Origin: an uncultured Muribaculum sp.
Lineage (GTDB): Bacteria; Bacteroidota; Bacteroidia; Bacteroidales; Muribaculaceae
DNA length: 64,000 nucleotides
Assembly: GCA_910578785.1 (NCBI GenBank)
Contig: CAJTSJ010000014.1
Coordinates: 5,168-69,167, forward strand
Direction of reading: 5' to 3'
Shown here: in pieces, positions 8,633 through 16,117 of the stretch
Numbering within the stretch: the stretch's first letter is position 1
How the letters are laid out: the number at the start of each line of letters is the position of its first letter
Notes under the pieces: model-generated
Databases searched by the model: none
Seen by the model: the letters and a program-made list of their open reading frames with translations, nothing else
Told to the model about the DNA's origin: nothing
Made by a program: the position numbers and the translations under genes

Positions 8633-11600
8633 ATGTCAATAATTAACTATATAGAAAGTGGACTTAATGCTTTTGACAACAAGAAAAACAAAATGGATAA
8701 AGCTAAATCAAAGTTTAGCAGAGATATCGGTGTGTCGGAAGATATGGCAGACAAGGCAGAGGAATTGATAGACACATTTGATGATATGGACAAGGCTTAT
8801 GAAGAGCATAAAAGTATAGTTGAAGATTGTGACAAACAGATTCAGAAACTTTCCAATTCAATAAGTCTGCTTCAGACCAATTTAGGCAAGGCTACTACAC
8901 AACAAGGTAGAAATAAAATTCAAGATGAAATAGATAAGAAACAACGTCAGATAGCAGACCAACAGTCTAGGAGAGATGTTAATGCAAAGAAGAGGGACGA
9001 GGCTGAATCTAAAAGAGACAAAGCTGACAGAAGTTTCCTTAGAAGATTCGGTCGAAATATAGGCAAGAAAGATGTCAAGGCTCTCGGTAATAAGATGCAG
9101 GCAATGAATGCTATTTCAAAAGGTGGTAAGTTTGGCAATTTGGCAAAAGGGTTAGGAGGCTTAAAAGGCGGACCGTGGATGATGGCAGTTGAAGGTCTGG
9201 TAAAAGCAATTGAGTTTGGTATAGGTAAAGCTACTGAATACACTAAACTAAATGCAGAGAATATGATAAAGTATCTTAATACTACAACTCAAGTTACTTT
9301 AAACCAATTAAAAGCTAATGTTGCTTCTTGGCAAGATTCTTTGTCTGGTTCATATACTGCACAAGATTTAGCAATTCAAAGTCAGCAAGCGATGTTGGAA
9401 TCTCAAAATACGATGACACTTGCAAACAAGAAGCTTGCAAATACTTGGACAAACTGGATACCTATTTGGGGAGAGATGAACAAGTATGAAGAGACCGTTA
9501 TGGAAATGGAGCAAAAACTCGCTGAGACAAGACTTGCAAATGCCATCAAAGTTATTCAGCAAGTCAATGAATTTACTAAATTAACTGATGATTATTTACG
9601 CAAACAAGATAATGCAGTGCATCAATACCAGGCAAAGAACGGACTGACTACTTCTCAGACAAATATTTTTGAAAAAAGGATGTTGACGCAGGCTGAAACT
9701 TTTTCAAAATATAATAAGACAATCGAAGATGCTTTAAAGATTCAAAACACATATACGGAACAAAGTGGCAGGAATGTTAATTTCAGTGATACAGATTATG
9801 AAAAATCTATGGCAGTGGGTCGATTGGTTGGGGATGATAATTTTGCACAGTTTTCAGCAAGTATGAATGTATTTAATCAGTCAGTTTCTTCATCTGCTGA
9901 TATAATGTATGACATGTACAATTATGCCAACAAAATGGGGTTGTCTCAGCAAAAACTCACCAAAAACGTTATGAACAATCTTAAACTTGCAAACAAGTAC
10001 GATTTCAAAGGTGGTACCAAGGGTTTTATCGAAATGGCTAAATGGGCAGAAAACGTGCGTTTTAATTTAGGTTCGCTTGGAGGTATGCTTGAAAAGGTGC
10101 AAGGCGGTGGTTTGGAAGGGAGCATTACGACTGCCGCCAAATTACAGGTTTTAGGTGGAAATTTTGCAATGGGGGCAGACCCATTGGCAATGGATTATGA
10201 AGGTAATGCAGATCCAGCATCATTTGCCAAACGAATTAAAAGTATGTTTGGAGGTCTTGGTTCTCTTGATAGAGATTCAGGAGAAACGACATTTAATTAT
10301 GTTGAAAACCGATTGATACGTAATGCTGCCGAGGCATTAGGAATGTCAACTGAAGATGCTAAAGATTTAATACGTGAAGATAATAAGAAACAGGTTGTGA
10401 GAAGGCAAGTATCAAATGGTAACCTGACAAAAGACCAGATAGATGCAGTTGCAAACAAGGCACAACGTGATTCAGAAACAGGTGAATGGGTGGTAAATAT
10501 GCTTGGTGGAGGAACAAAGGCAGTAAATGCATTAACTCCTGATGATTTGAAGGATATTGTTTCGGATAATCAAGATGAAGCTATGGAACAATATGCACAA
10601 AGTACATTGTCTTCTGTTGAGAAAATTGAAAGTGCAACAAAGTTTGTTGCAGCATTTCTTGGTGGAGAAACTTATTTAAACTTCATTAAATCTGCTGAAA
10701 AAAGCGCTGAGAATATGAAATCTGCTTATCTGGAAAATGCGGATAGTGTTGCAAATGCTATTGCAGCAAATAGAGAAGAAGCATTAAAGACACAATTAGA
10801 GTCTTATTCTGCATTGGGGTCAATTAATACACAGCTTAATGATGCATATAAAGAAGTTCATACTCAAAAAGAAACCATATTGAAGATACAAAAATTATTA
10901 GATGAACGATTTGGTAAAATTATTGAGGCAAAAGAAAAGACAGCGAATAAAAATAAAGAATTAAATCTAGTTTATAATGACGCAATTAATTCCAATGGAA
11001 GTTATAGTAAAGGACAAGACCTGCAATCAGCCAGAAGAGAATACTGGTATGCAAAAGGTGCTGAAGAACTGGAAGCTGGCAATTGGTTGAGTGGAGGTTG
11101 GAATTATTTCTCAGGATTTTCAGAAGAAACTTTAGGACGTTTATTTCAAGGAATGTTTAATACTTTTAATAGTGTATATGATGGTACTATATCTGCTAAT
11201 GGTACTCCTATGGCTATTGCTGCATCTTCCGTTACACCAATTCATGATGGTAATGTAAAGTTTGCTAAAACTGACCCAAAAGACTCTGCCATATTTGCTA
11301 AAACTGGAGGACCTTTTGATAAGTTGTTTAATGGCATTTTCAATAAAATAAGTGAAGTATATTCCATAGTAAACAGCAATATTGACAACTCAGGAAATTC
11401 AAAAATATTTAATCATATTAAAACTGTTGAAAATAGTAGTATAATGCCAAAGGCAATGAAATATGAATTTCCAGAAGAGGCCAATAGGACAGTTTACGAG
11501 AAAGGTATAGGTCAATCTGTTTCACATAAACAAGATGGTAATATAGGTAGAACTCCTATTGATATAAATATTCATGGAGACATAAATCTAAAAAGTGATG

Positions 11601-11746
11601 GACAAACATTTAACATATCACAATTGATTGAAACAGACCCATTATTTATAAGAAAAGTAACAGAGCTAATTCTTGCACAGATTGATAGTAGTGTAAATGG
11701 AGGGAAGAGACGGATGTGGCTTAACAGACCGTTTATCAAATATTAA
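8633..11746 (+). CDS. Phage tail tape-measure-like protein (transposon cargo)
   Basis: 1037 aa. A charged, Gln/Lys/Glu-rich coiled coil spans about residues 50-135. A Gly-rich hydrophobic stretch (about 163-200, including GGLKGGPWMMAVEGLVKAIEF) follows, then long Ala/Gln/Asn-rich helices to about 790. The C-terminus changes to beta-type sequence (INIHGDINL at about 978-986) and ends in a helix and a basic tail. This order of coiled coil, membrane-active-like segment and C-terminal beta motif suits tail tape-measure proteins of contractile tails, which set tail length and exit during DNA ejection. The directly preceding gp26-like gene supports the call. The frame is intact throughout, which suggests selection or recent arrival. 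A large structural or secreted coiled-coil protein of other function cannot be excluded. Confidence 0.65.
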   Translation: MSIINYIESGLNAFDNKKNKMDKAKSKFSRDIGVSEDMADKAEELIDTFDDMDKAYEEHKSIVEDCDKQIQKLSNSISLLQTNLGKATTQQGRNKIQDEIDKKQRQIADQQSRRDVNAKKRDEAESKRDKADRSFLRRFGRNIGKKDVKALGNKMQAMNAISKGGKFGNLAKGLGGLKGGPWMMAVEGLVKAIEFGIGKATEYTKLNAENMIKYLNTTTQVTLNQLKANVASWQDSLSGSYTAQDLAIQSQQAMLESQNTMTLANKKLANTWTNWIPIWGEMNKYEETVMEMEQKLAETRLANAIKVIQQVNEFTKLTDDYLRKQDNAVHQYQAKNGLTTSQTNIFEKRMLTQAETFSKYNKTIEDALKIQNTYTEQSGRNVNFSDTDYEKSMAVGRLVGDDNFAQFSASMNVFNQSVSSSADIMYDMYNYANKMGLSQQKLTKNVMNNLKLANKYDFKGGTKGFIEMAKWAENVRFNLGSLGGMLEKVQGGGLEGSITTAAKLQVLGGNFAMGADPLAMDYEGNADPASFAKRIKSMFGGLGSLDRDSGETTFNYVENRLIRNAAEALGMSTEDAKDLIREDNKKQVVRRQVSNGNLTKDQIDAVANKAQRDSETGEWVVNMLGGGTKAVNALTPDDLKDIVSDNQDEAMEQYAQSTLSSVEKIESATKFVAAFLGGETYLNFIKSAEKSAENMKSAYLENADSVANAIAANREEALKTQLESYSALGSINTQLNDAYKEVHTQKETILKIQKLLDERFGKIIEAKEKTANKNKELNLVYNDAINSNGSYSKGQDLQSARREYWYAKGAEELEAGNWLSGGWNYFSGFSEETLGRLFQGMFNTFNSVYDGTISANGTPMAIAASSVTPIHDGNVKFAKTDPKDSAIFAKTGGPFDKLFNGIFNKISEVYSIVNSNIDNSGNSKIFNHIKTVENSSIMPKAMKYEFPEEANRTVYEKGIGQSVSHKQDGNIGRTPIDINIHGDINLKSDGQTFNISQLIETDPLFIRKVTELILAQIDSSVNGGKRRMWLNRPFIKY

Positions 11747-11777
11747 AACTGACTATTTATATTACAGATTTTATTTG

Positions 11778-11785
11778 TATCTTTG
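11778..11785 (+). promoter_or_regulatory. Predicted -7 box upstream of the small cargo genes
   Basis: TATCTTTG matches the Bacteroidota -7 consensus TAnnTTTG exactly. No good -33 TTTG is seen at the usual spacing. It is followed by the palindrome AGGTCA-T-TGACCT (11796-11808), a possible operator. Confidence 0.45.
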
Positions 11786-11809
11786 CATTGTCTTTAGGTC
11801 ATTGACCTG

Positions 11810-11887
11810 ATGGCAGACATATTTTGGAAGCGTTTTGCTTCATTCCGCTTGATGAATCTGGACAATTCACCACTGAGTAAGGAATGA
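11810..11887 (+). CDS. Possible 25-aa small protein or leader peptide
   Basis: Short ORF beginning MADIFWKRF and ending PLSKE, with its ATG directly after the AGGTCA-T-TGACCT palindrome and about 25 bp after a -7 box. The 11888-12059 stretch that follows has no convincing gene start. This 313-bp interval (11747-12059) otherwise holds only the predicted promoter and the palindrome. The ORF could be a leader peptide for the next gene, a real small protein, or chance; nothing in its composition decides this. Confidence 0.3.
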   Translation: MADIFWKRFASFRLMNLDNSPLSKE

Positions 11888-12059
11888 CAGGAAGATGCTC
11901 CCTCTTGGTTGATACACATGTATTTTTACATATATAATCGCCAAGAGTGTGAGCTTACAAATTGTTATCTTTTACTCATGGCAGTCCAGAGCCAATCAAG
12001 CAGATGACAGTAAAGTTGGCTCACACTTTCTTTATATGCCTTTTCGAGTTAGTATATCT

Positions 12060-12398
12060 ATGTTTGAAGAGTCAACAGACATAACAAATCCAATAAATAT
12101 GGATAACGATTTAGGCTTTGACCACTCCGATGATTTCGAAGAGCTGTTTCGGCACTTCAAACACTGGGAGGTAGATTCCGAAGGCAACATTCAATATCTG
12201 GGTTATACCAAAACTCGGATAAGTAAAGATGAACTTACAGTAGGTAATCTGCTAACACACTTTCTTGCAAAAGTATTAGAAGAAGGTGCTCCACAAGAAT
12301 TCTATTTTGCATTCCTTCAAGCATTGCAGAATGCAGGATATACACGTATGGAGATTGACCTTACTGATATTCATAAAAGTATTAAAGCCTGGAAATAA
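12060..12398 (+). CDS. Small acidic protein of unknown function (transposon cargo)
   Basis: I do not recognise a family. With the ATG at 12060 it is 112 aa. The acidic segment DNDLGFDHSDDFEELFRHF is followed by a mixed domain with a Gly-Tyr turn (IQYLGYTKTRISKDELTVG) and amphipathic helices to the end. Translation could also start at GTG 11949 (149 aa) or at ATG 12099 (100 aa, preceded by an A/T-rich stretch as is common for Bacteroidota starts). The protein has no signal peptide or membrane segment. The next gene starts 6 bp after its stop, so the two are probably co-transcribed. Confidence 0.55.
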   Translation: MFEESTDITNPINMDNDLGFDHSDDFEELFRHFKHWEVDSEGNIQYLGYTKTRISKDELTVGNLLTHFLAKVLEEGAPQEFYFAFLQALQNAGYTRMEIDLTDIHKSIKAWK

Positions 12399-12404
12399 AC
12401 TCAT

Positions 12405-12749
12405 ATGTATTCAGATGCACCTCCACACGCAACAGGTGGTAATAGTGGAATGATTATGTTAATAATCATCGGATTAATCATTCTATGGATAGTCTTAAAA
12501 AAGATGGGAATAGCAACTGTGCTTTATACTCTATCAAGAAAGTACAGCGGTGTATCAAGTCCTTTGACAACCTATTTTCTTGGTAAGATTGTCAAGAAAA
12601 TGATTAAAGAACAAGGTTATAAAGTTTCTAAAATTGATATTGTACATCAATTTGGAAACTGTTACCAAGGTCTTGGAGTAATTGACCAGGAGAAAGTAAT
12701 GTTATCTATCACTGCCGATAAATACGGCAATGTCGCTTTCGAGTCTTAA
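12405..12749 (+). CDS. Small single-pass membrane protein of unknown function (transposon cargo)
   Basis: 114 aa. One strong transmembrane helix spans about residues 16-32 (MIMLIIIGLIILWIVL), preceded by a short polar N-terminus (MYSDAPPHATGGNSG) and followed by a Lys-rich stretch and a small C-terminal domain rich in beta-type sequence. The charge bias suggests the C-terminal domain lies in the cytoplasm. No known family is recognised. It directly follows the 12060-12398 gene, and the pair ends in a strong terminator at 12773. Confidence 0.6.
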   Translation: MYSDAPPHATGGNSGMIMLIIIGLIILWIVLKKMGIATVLYTLSRKYSGVSSPLTTYFLGKIVKKMIKEQGYKVSKIDIVHQFGNCYQGLGVIDQEKVMLSITADKYGNVAFES

Positions 12750-12772
12750 ATTCTGCTCTCTTTAACAAAGTT

Positions 12773-12810
12773 AAGCATCAGTAGTATTGCAACTATTGAT
12801 GCTTTTTTAT
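12773..12810 (+). terminator. Intrinsic terminator inside the transposon
   Basis: 13-bp stem with one mismatch: AAGCATCAGTAGT (12773-12785) and ACTATTGATGCTT (12792-12804), loop ATTGCA, then a run of T. It ends the 12060-12749 transcript. Confidence 0.85.
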
Positions 12811-12817
12811 TACTTTG
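12786..12817 (+). promoter_or_regulatory. Predicted promoter overlapping the terminator
   Basis: ATTG (12786-12789), 20-bp spacer, TTACTTTG (12810-12817), one base off the TAnnTTTG consensus. It lies 14 bp before the ATG at 12832. The -33 part lies in the terminator loop, so terminator and promoter share sequence. Confidence 0.45.
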
Positions 12818-12831
12818 CAAATAAAAAACTT

Positions 12832-13014
12832 ATGAGAAAATACAAATTTGAATTAGGAGCAACCTATAAGATTATTCTTGCGGATCAATCCGAAAGACTG
12901 TTTGTTTTTGAGGGTGGAAGTATAGCAAGTGTTAAATTTCTGGATGATAATACCAAATGTCCAATAGAAAACTTACCTCCACATATTGATATAGTATTAG
13001 TTAGTAAGAATTGA
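12832..13014 (+). CDS. 60-aa protein of unknown function (transposon cargo)
   Basis: Starts MRKYKFELG at 12832, just after a predicted promoter; an in-frame upstream Met at 12787 lies inside the terminator and is rejected. The sequence alternates hydrophobic and polar residues (FELGATYKIILADQ, LFVFEGGSIASVKFLD), suggesting a small all-beta domain. Its 3' end overlaps the 3' end of the convergent 12997-13272 gene by 18 bp. This tight tail-to-tail arrangement would produce antisense transcripts. No family is recognised. Confidence 0.5.
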   Translation: MRKYKFELGATYKIILADQSERLFVFEGGSIASVKFLDDNTKCPIENLPPHIDIVLVSKN

Positions 13015-13272
13015 ACAATATTTTACTGGATTCAATTTTACGAAATTATCTTCAATCTCATATCCATCAAATACAATTATTGCATTTGTATTTGGTTTGT
13101 ATGAGATTATTTCTATTGTGTTAGTATCTTCTAGTAATTTTACATTTAATGTATTGTCAAATTGGAATGTGATAGGATCATAGTAAGATTTATTTTCATA
13201 AATATCTTTTGTAAATATTATCTTAGATAATAGTACTATATCACATATTTCATTAGCTATTTTAACTTTCAT
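12997..13272 (-). CDS. 91-aa protein of unknown function (transposon cargo)
   Basis: Start chosen at MKVKIANEICDIV (13272); the longer frame to 13347 runs into the transposase 3' end and has a poor N-terminus. The protein has alternating beta-strand texture (IVLLSKIIFTKD, NTLNVKLLED, NAIIVFDGYEI) and no signal peptide or membrane segment. It overlaps the opposite 60-aa gene by 18 bp. The two small beta-type proteins might form a pair, but nothing in the sequence proves this. Confidence 0.5.
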   Translation of the reverse strand: MKVKIANEICDIVLLSKIIFTKDIYENKSYYDPITFQFDNTLNVKLLEDTNTIEIISYKPNTNAIIVFDGYEIEDNFVKLNPVKYCSILTN

Positions 13273-13336
13273 ACGAATTATATAATTTAGATTATTTATT
13301 AATAATATACCTCTCCGAAGTATTTTTCTCAAGCAG

Positions 13337-14290
13337 TTAAGCCACATTTATCACATCATCATATCTTACAATGCCGATTGATTTTAGGAACATCTTCTTA
13401 AATCTGTCAGATTCATCTTGTTTACAGGTATTATATCTGAATACAGCTTCATCAACGTATCTTTGGAGATACTTGGCTGAGACAAAGTGATAGATGCCGA
13501 AGATTGAACGTTTCAGCTGTGACCAGAAGCCTTCAATGGTATTCGTGTGTGAATCACCATCCACAAACTGTTTTGCTCCATGATTGACAACAGAATGTGT
13601 ATATTCCGATTCCACAAGTGTATTGTAGCCGATATACTCATCAGTGAATATACGTGAGCCAGCCTTTACAAACTGGTTGATTATACCACATAATGTCTTG
13701 CCCTGTACATTGGAGGTCTTCTTTGCTACAATCTTACCCTCACGTTGTGCCATGCCGAATACGGGAGTCTTGGTTTTCAAAGAACGACCCTGTGTGCCTT
13801 CCGTCTTCTTGGAGGCATGTTTGTATTTCTCCTGGCCTCCGATATAGGCTTCATCACATTCCACGTTGTCAGCAAGTTCAACGTCATTTCCCTGACCGAA
13901 AAGTGTACGTACCTTGTGTAAGATATACCATGCCGTTTTCTGAGTGACGGAAAGGTCTCTTGCAAGCTGATGGCTCGAAATGCCCTTCTTATGAGAAGAG
14001 ATAAGGTACATTGCCATGAACCACTTGACCAGTGAAATCTTGGTGTTCTCAAATATAGTACCAACTAAGACCGAAAAGTTCTTGAGGCAGTTGGGGCAAC
14101 GGAAATTGCCGTCCGCACGTCTGTAACAGTGGTGCTGACCGCAATAAGGGCAGATATAATCACCGTCAGACCAACGCTGACCTACAAGAAAATCCTTACA
14201 CGTCTTATTATCCTTGAAATAAGATACCAGTGAGATAAGACTGTCGAACTTTTCTAAACCTATGTAATTTGTTGCCATATATCTGTCCAT
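13337..14290 (-). CDS. IS1595-family (ISXO2-like) transposase
   Basis: 317 aa, complete. An N-terminal zinc ribbon (Cys47, Cys50, Cys65, Cys68: CPYC...CPNC) is followed by a helix-turn-helix region (ISSHQLARDLSVTQKTAWYIL, split over about 104-124) and the ISXO2-like DDE domain: ECDEAYIGG (Asp146), FTDEYIGY (Asp217) and HTNTIEGFWSQLK (Glu253, Lys260). All residues expected for catalysis are present, so the element may still be mobile. It starts 128 bp inside the right inverted repeat and reads inward. Met5 (MATNYIGLEKF, 14278) is an alternative start and fits the distance from the -7 box at 14305 better. The enzyme excises and inserts DNA bounded by the two terminal repeats, producing 8-bp target duplications. 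Confidence 0.95.
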   Translation of the reverse strand: MDRYMATNYIGLEKFDSLISLVSYFKDNKTCKDFLVGQRWSDGDYICPYCGQHHCYRRADGNFRCPNCLKNFSVLVGTIFENTKISLVKWFMAMYLISSHKKGISSHQLARDLSVTQKTAWYILHKVRTLFGQGNDVELADNVECDEAYIGGQEKYKHASKKTEGTQGRSLKTKTPVFGMAQREGKIVAKKTSNVQGKTLCGIINQFVKAGSRIFTDEYIGYNTLVESEYTHSVVNHGAKQFVDGDSHTNTIEGFWSQLKRSIFGIYHFVSAKYLQRYVDEAVFRYNTCKQDESDRFKKMFLKSIGIVRYDDVINVA

Positions 14291-14304
14291 TTTTAACTAT
14301 GAGA

Positions 14305-14312
14305 CAAATATA
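14305..14312 (-). promoter_or_regulatory. Predicted -7 box of the transposase gene
   Basis: TATATTTG on the minus strand, an exact TAnnTTTG match, 14 bp before Met1 and 26 bp before Met5 of the transposase. No clear -33 TTTG at the usual spacing. The rest of 14291-14417 shows no gene. Confidence 0.55.
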
Positions 14313-14417
14313 CTAGAAACATCTGTAGATCAGGAATTATCTATCATTCTTTAGATCTTTCTAGCTTTAGATATCATCCAAAACTTGAAAATCTCACTAT
14401 TCATTGGTAAATTAAAA

Positions 14418-14443
14418 GCAGGGTAATCTAGTATATCATTCCC
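14418..14443 (-). repeat. Right terminal inverted repeat (IRR)
   Basis: 26-bp end, begins GCAGGGTAAT on the plus strand and finishes ATTCCC at the boundary. It is the inverse of 7772-7797 with 24/26 identity. Confidence 0.93.
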
Positions 14444-14451
14444 ATTTTTTA
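14444..14451. repeat. Right 8-bp target-site duplication
   Basis: ATTTTTTA, identical to 7764-7771 on the other side of the element. Joining 7771 to 14452 restores a 165-bp divergent intergenic region between susC and the ECF sigma gene. Confidence 0.93.
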
Positions 14452-14453
14452 TA

Positions 14454-14461
14454 TTACTTTG
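14454..14461 (+). promoter_or_regulatory. Predicted -7 box of the ECF sigma gene, next to the insertion
   Basis: TTACTTTG, one base off TAnnTTTG, 23 bp before the TTG start at 14485. The transposon boundary is 10 bp upstream, so whatever occupies the -33 position now comes from the right inverted repeat and not from the original chromosome. Confidence 0.45.
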
Positions 14462-14484
14462 TACTGTTTTTTGCAATCGGCCAA

Positions 14485-15048
14485 TTGAACGAAGACAACG
14501 AAATATTTGAAAAGACACTTATCGAATCGATTAAAGGCGGTTCCGTGCGTGCATTTAACATCATCTACGAGTTATATGCCCGCAAGCTTTTGAATTATAT
14601 TAATGTGGCTACGCCCACTCCGGAAGATGCCGAAGAAATAGTCCAGGACATATTCGTCAGTCTATGGAACCAACGCGACAGCATCGACTCGGACAAAGGC
14701 CTGTCCACCCTGCTCTTCTCAATGGCATACCGCAGACGCATTGATGCTTTTAGGAAATCTGTCAAAGCTCCTATATATGAGGATTATCTGGAATACCAGA
14801 ACCAGCTTGCCGCAGACGATACAAACATAACCAATTATCAAGAATTCCTAAGCGACTTCAAACGGGCACTGAACAGAATTCCTTCCAAACAACGACAAAT
14901 GATAGTGTTGTCGCGCATAAAGGGTCTGTCAAATCAAGAAATCGCCGACAGGACTAACATTTCCGAGAAAACGGTAAGAAACGGTCTGTCAACAGGACTT
15001 AAACTGTTAAAGGACGAGCTTTCAGCTATAATCGGAAGAAAAATTTAA
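14485..15048 (+). CDS. ECF sigma factor of the SusC/SusD locus
   Basis: 187 aa. Sigma region 2 spans about residues 20-92 (RAFNIIYELYARKLLNYI, EDAEEIVQDIFVSLW) and region 4 about 129-180 (IPSKQRQMIVLSRIKGLS, NQEIADRTNISEKTVRN). No ATG is available near the N-terminus, and upstream codons run into the transposon without one. TTG at 14485 gives a full-length protein and is the likely start. The FecR gene starts 3 bp after the stop. In Bacteroidota such pairs activate a neighbouring susCD operon when its STN-bearing SusC senses its glycan; that operon is the minus-strand one ending at 7639. The transposon lies 41 bp upstream of the start codon and may alter expression. Confidence 0.92.
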   Translation: MNEDNEIFEKTLIESIKGGSVRAFNIIYELYARKLLNYINVATPTPEDAEEIVQDIFVSLWNQRDSIDSDKGLSTLLFSMAYRRRIDAFRKSVKAPIYEDYLEYQNQLAADDTNITNYQEFLSDFKRALNRIPSKQRQMIVLSRIKGLSNQEIADRTNISEKTVRNGLSTGLKLLKDELSAIIGRKI

Positions 15049-15051
15049 AAG

Positions 15052-16035
15052 ATGCATCTTATGGACGAAAGATTCAACAAATTTAAAAACCATTCGCTGG
15101 ACGAGCAGGAGCTTGAGCGTTTCAGAGCCGACATCGACTCAATGACCGACGAGCAGATTGACGAGTATCTTAACGGTATGCCGGCCGAAGATGCATTTGA
15201 CCGTGAAGCGATAGACAATCTGCATGACCGCATCTCTAAAGAAATCGGCGCGGACAATCGCCATATCCGCATTTATAAGATTGTATCTATTGCGGCAGGA
15301 ATATTGTTGCCGCTGTTAATCGTTTCAGGCATTTACCTTTATCAGAAGTCATCGACCTTTGACAAATACCGCGACCTGCTGTCACGCGAAATAACCACCT
15401 CGACCGGATCCGGAGAAAAAGCAGTGACAACCCTACCCGACGGATCGACCGTGGAGCTTGGCCCGGATTCAAGACTGCACTACACCCTGGAGACGTTCAA
15501 CGACGAACGCCGCAATGTCACATGGGACGGCGAGGGACACTTCAGCATCGCCAAAATCAAAAGCGCTCCCTTCACGGTGGCATCCGACAACTTCAGCATC
15601 GAAGTCCTCGGCACTGAATTCGATGTACTGACCAGGCAGTATTCCGACATCGCGGAGATAAGCCTTCTGACCGGCTCCATCAAGCTTATCGCTTCAGCAT
15701 CGCCGGCAGACAACGTGATCATGAAACCCGGGGAAACGGCCATCGTAAACAAGCGGTCGGGAGTCATCGAAGTGCTGACCGCCGACTCCGACTATCGTCC
15801 GTCAGTGGGCAAGATGATGATGAGCTTTACGTCCAAGACATTGTCGGAAGTGATGGAATGCATGAAGCTATATTACGGCCGGTCATTTGTGATAGAATCC
15901 GACACTCTGGCAAGCAACAAATTCACCGGAGCATTGCCGACAGACGACCTCCACGACGCACTGAAGATTCTTGAAAAATCATTCCACATGAAGTCCGACA
16001 TCCGCCCCGACAGCATAATCCTGTCACAGAACTAA
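15052..16035 (+). CDS. FecR-family anti-sigma factor
   Basis: 327 aa. A cytoplasmic N-terminal anti-sigma region (1-75), one transmembrane helix (about 76-97, IVSIAAGILLPLLIVSGIYL), a periplasmic FecR domain (about 115-205, TLPDGSTVELGPDSRLHY, WDGEGHFSI, GTEFDVLTR) and a C-terminal DUF4974-like domain (about 245-325, MSFTSKTLSEVMECMKLYY). It holds the ECF sigma factor at the membrane until the STN domain of the SusC receptor signals. An alternative start at Met4 (MDERFNKF) exists. Its order next to the sigma factor matches the classical trans-envelope pathway. Confidence 0.93.
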   Translation: MHLMDERFNKFKNHSLDEQELERFRADIDSMTDEQIDEYLNGMPAEDAFDREAIDNLHDRISKEIGADNRHIRIYKIVSIAAGILLPLLIVSGIYLYQKSSTFDKYRDLLSREITTSTGSGEKAVTTLPDGSTVELGPDSRLHYTLETFNDERRNVTWDGEGHFSIAKIKSAPFTVASDNFSIEVLGTEFDVLTRQYSDIAEISLLTGSIKLIASASPADNVIMKPGETAIVNKRSGVIEVLTADSDYRPSVGKMMMSFTSKTLSEVMECMKLYYGRSFVIESDTLASNKFTGALPTDDLHDALKILEKSFHMKSDIRPDSIILSQN

Positions 16036-16064
16036 TCGGCCGTTTCAAGAATCAACTTACAACG

Positions 16065-16076
16065 ATTGTTTAGCCG
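16065..16076 (+). repeat. Left copy of a direct repeat flanking the toxin-antitoxin pair
   Basis: ATTGTTTAGCCG, identical to 16825-16836. Both copies are preceded by CTTAC, with four extra bases (AACG) between CTTAC and the repeat on this side. Confidence 0.6.
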
Positions 16077-16104
16077 AAAGCGTTTATATATCAAAAATAA
16101 TCGC

Positions 16105-16112
16105 TAAATTTG
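16105..16112 (+). promoter_or_regulatory. Predicted -7 box of mntA
   Basis: TAAATTTG, exact match to TAnnTTTG. The mntA ATG follows after only 5 bp, so the transcript would be leaderless or nearly so. The -33 element is weak (GTTTA near 16082). Confidence 0.55.
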
Positions 16113-16117
16113 CGCAT

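Larger units (their letters stand above)
7772..14443. mobile_element. IS1595/ISXO2-family transposon with phage-tail and small-protein cargo (6672 bp)
   Basis: Both boundaries are defined by sequence: 26-bp terminal inverted repeats (7772-7797 and 14418-14443, 24/26 identical) and a perfect 8-bp duplication outside them. A complete ISXO2-like DDE transposase lies near the right end on the minus strand. Cargo on the plus strand is a T4 gp26-like baseplate protein, a tape-measure-like protein, a 25-codon ORF, two small proteins, a terminator and a 60-aa protein; a 91-aa protein lies on the minus strand. The whole interval is visibly more AT-rich than its flanks, which supports foreign origin. 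IS1595-family members with passenger genes are known, but phage tail genes as cargo are not something I recognise. It is inserted between divergent susC and the ECF sigma gene. Confidence 0.93.

Noticed and set aside
11810..12010. Possible larger gene with an in-frame TGA at 11885-11887
   Set aside because: The downstream part in this frame is not protein-like and a second stop follows; read-through is not supported.
11949..12059. IFYSWQS-like stretch in the longest frame upstream of 12060, resembling the start of CAP12-type TIR domains
   Set aside because: Only five residues match, nothing downstream resembles a TIR domain, and the stretch lies before the more likely ATG starts.
13273..13347. 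Longer start for the 91-aa cargo protein
   Set aside because: The extension overlaps the transposase 3' end and its residues do not look like a natural N-terminus.
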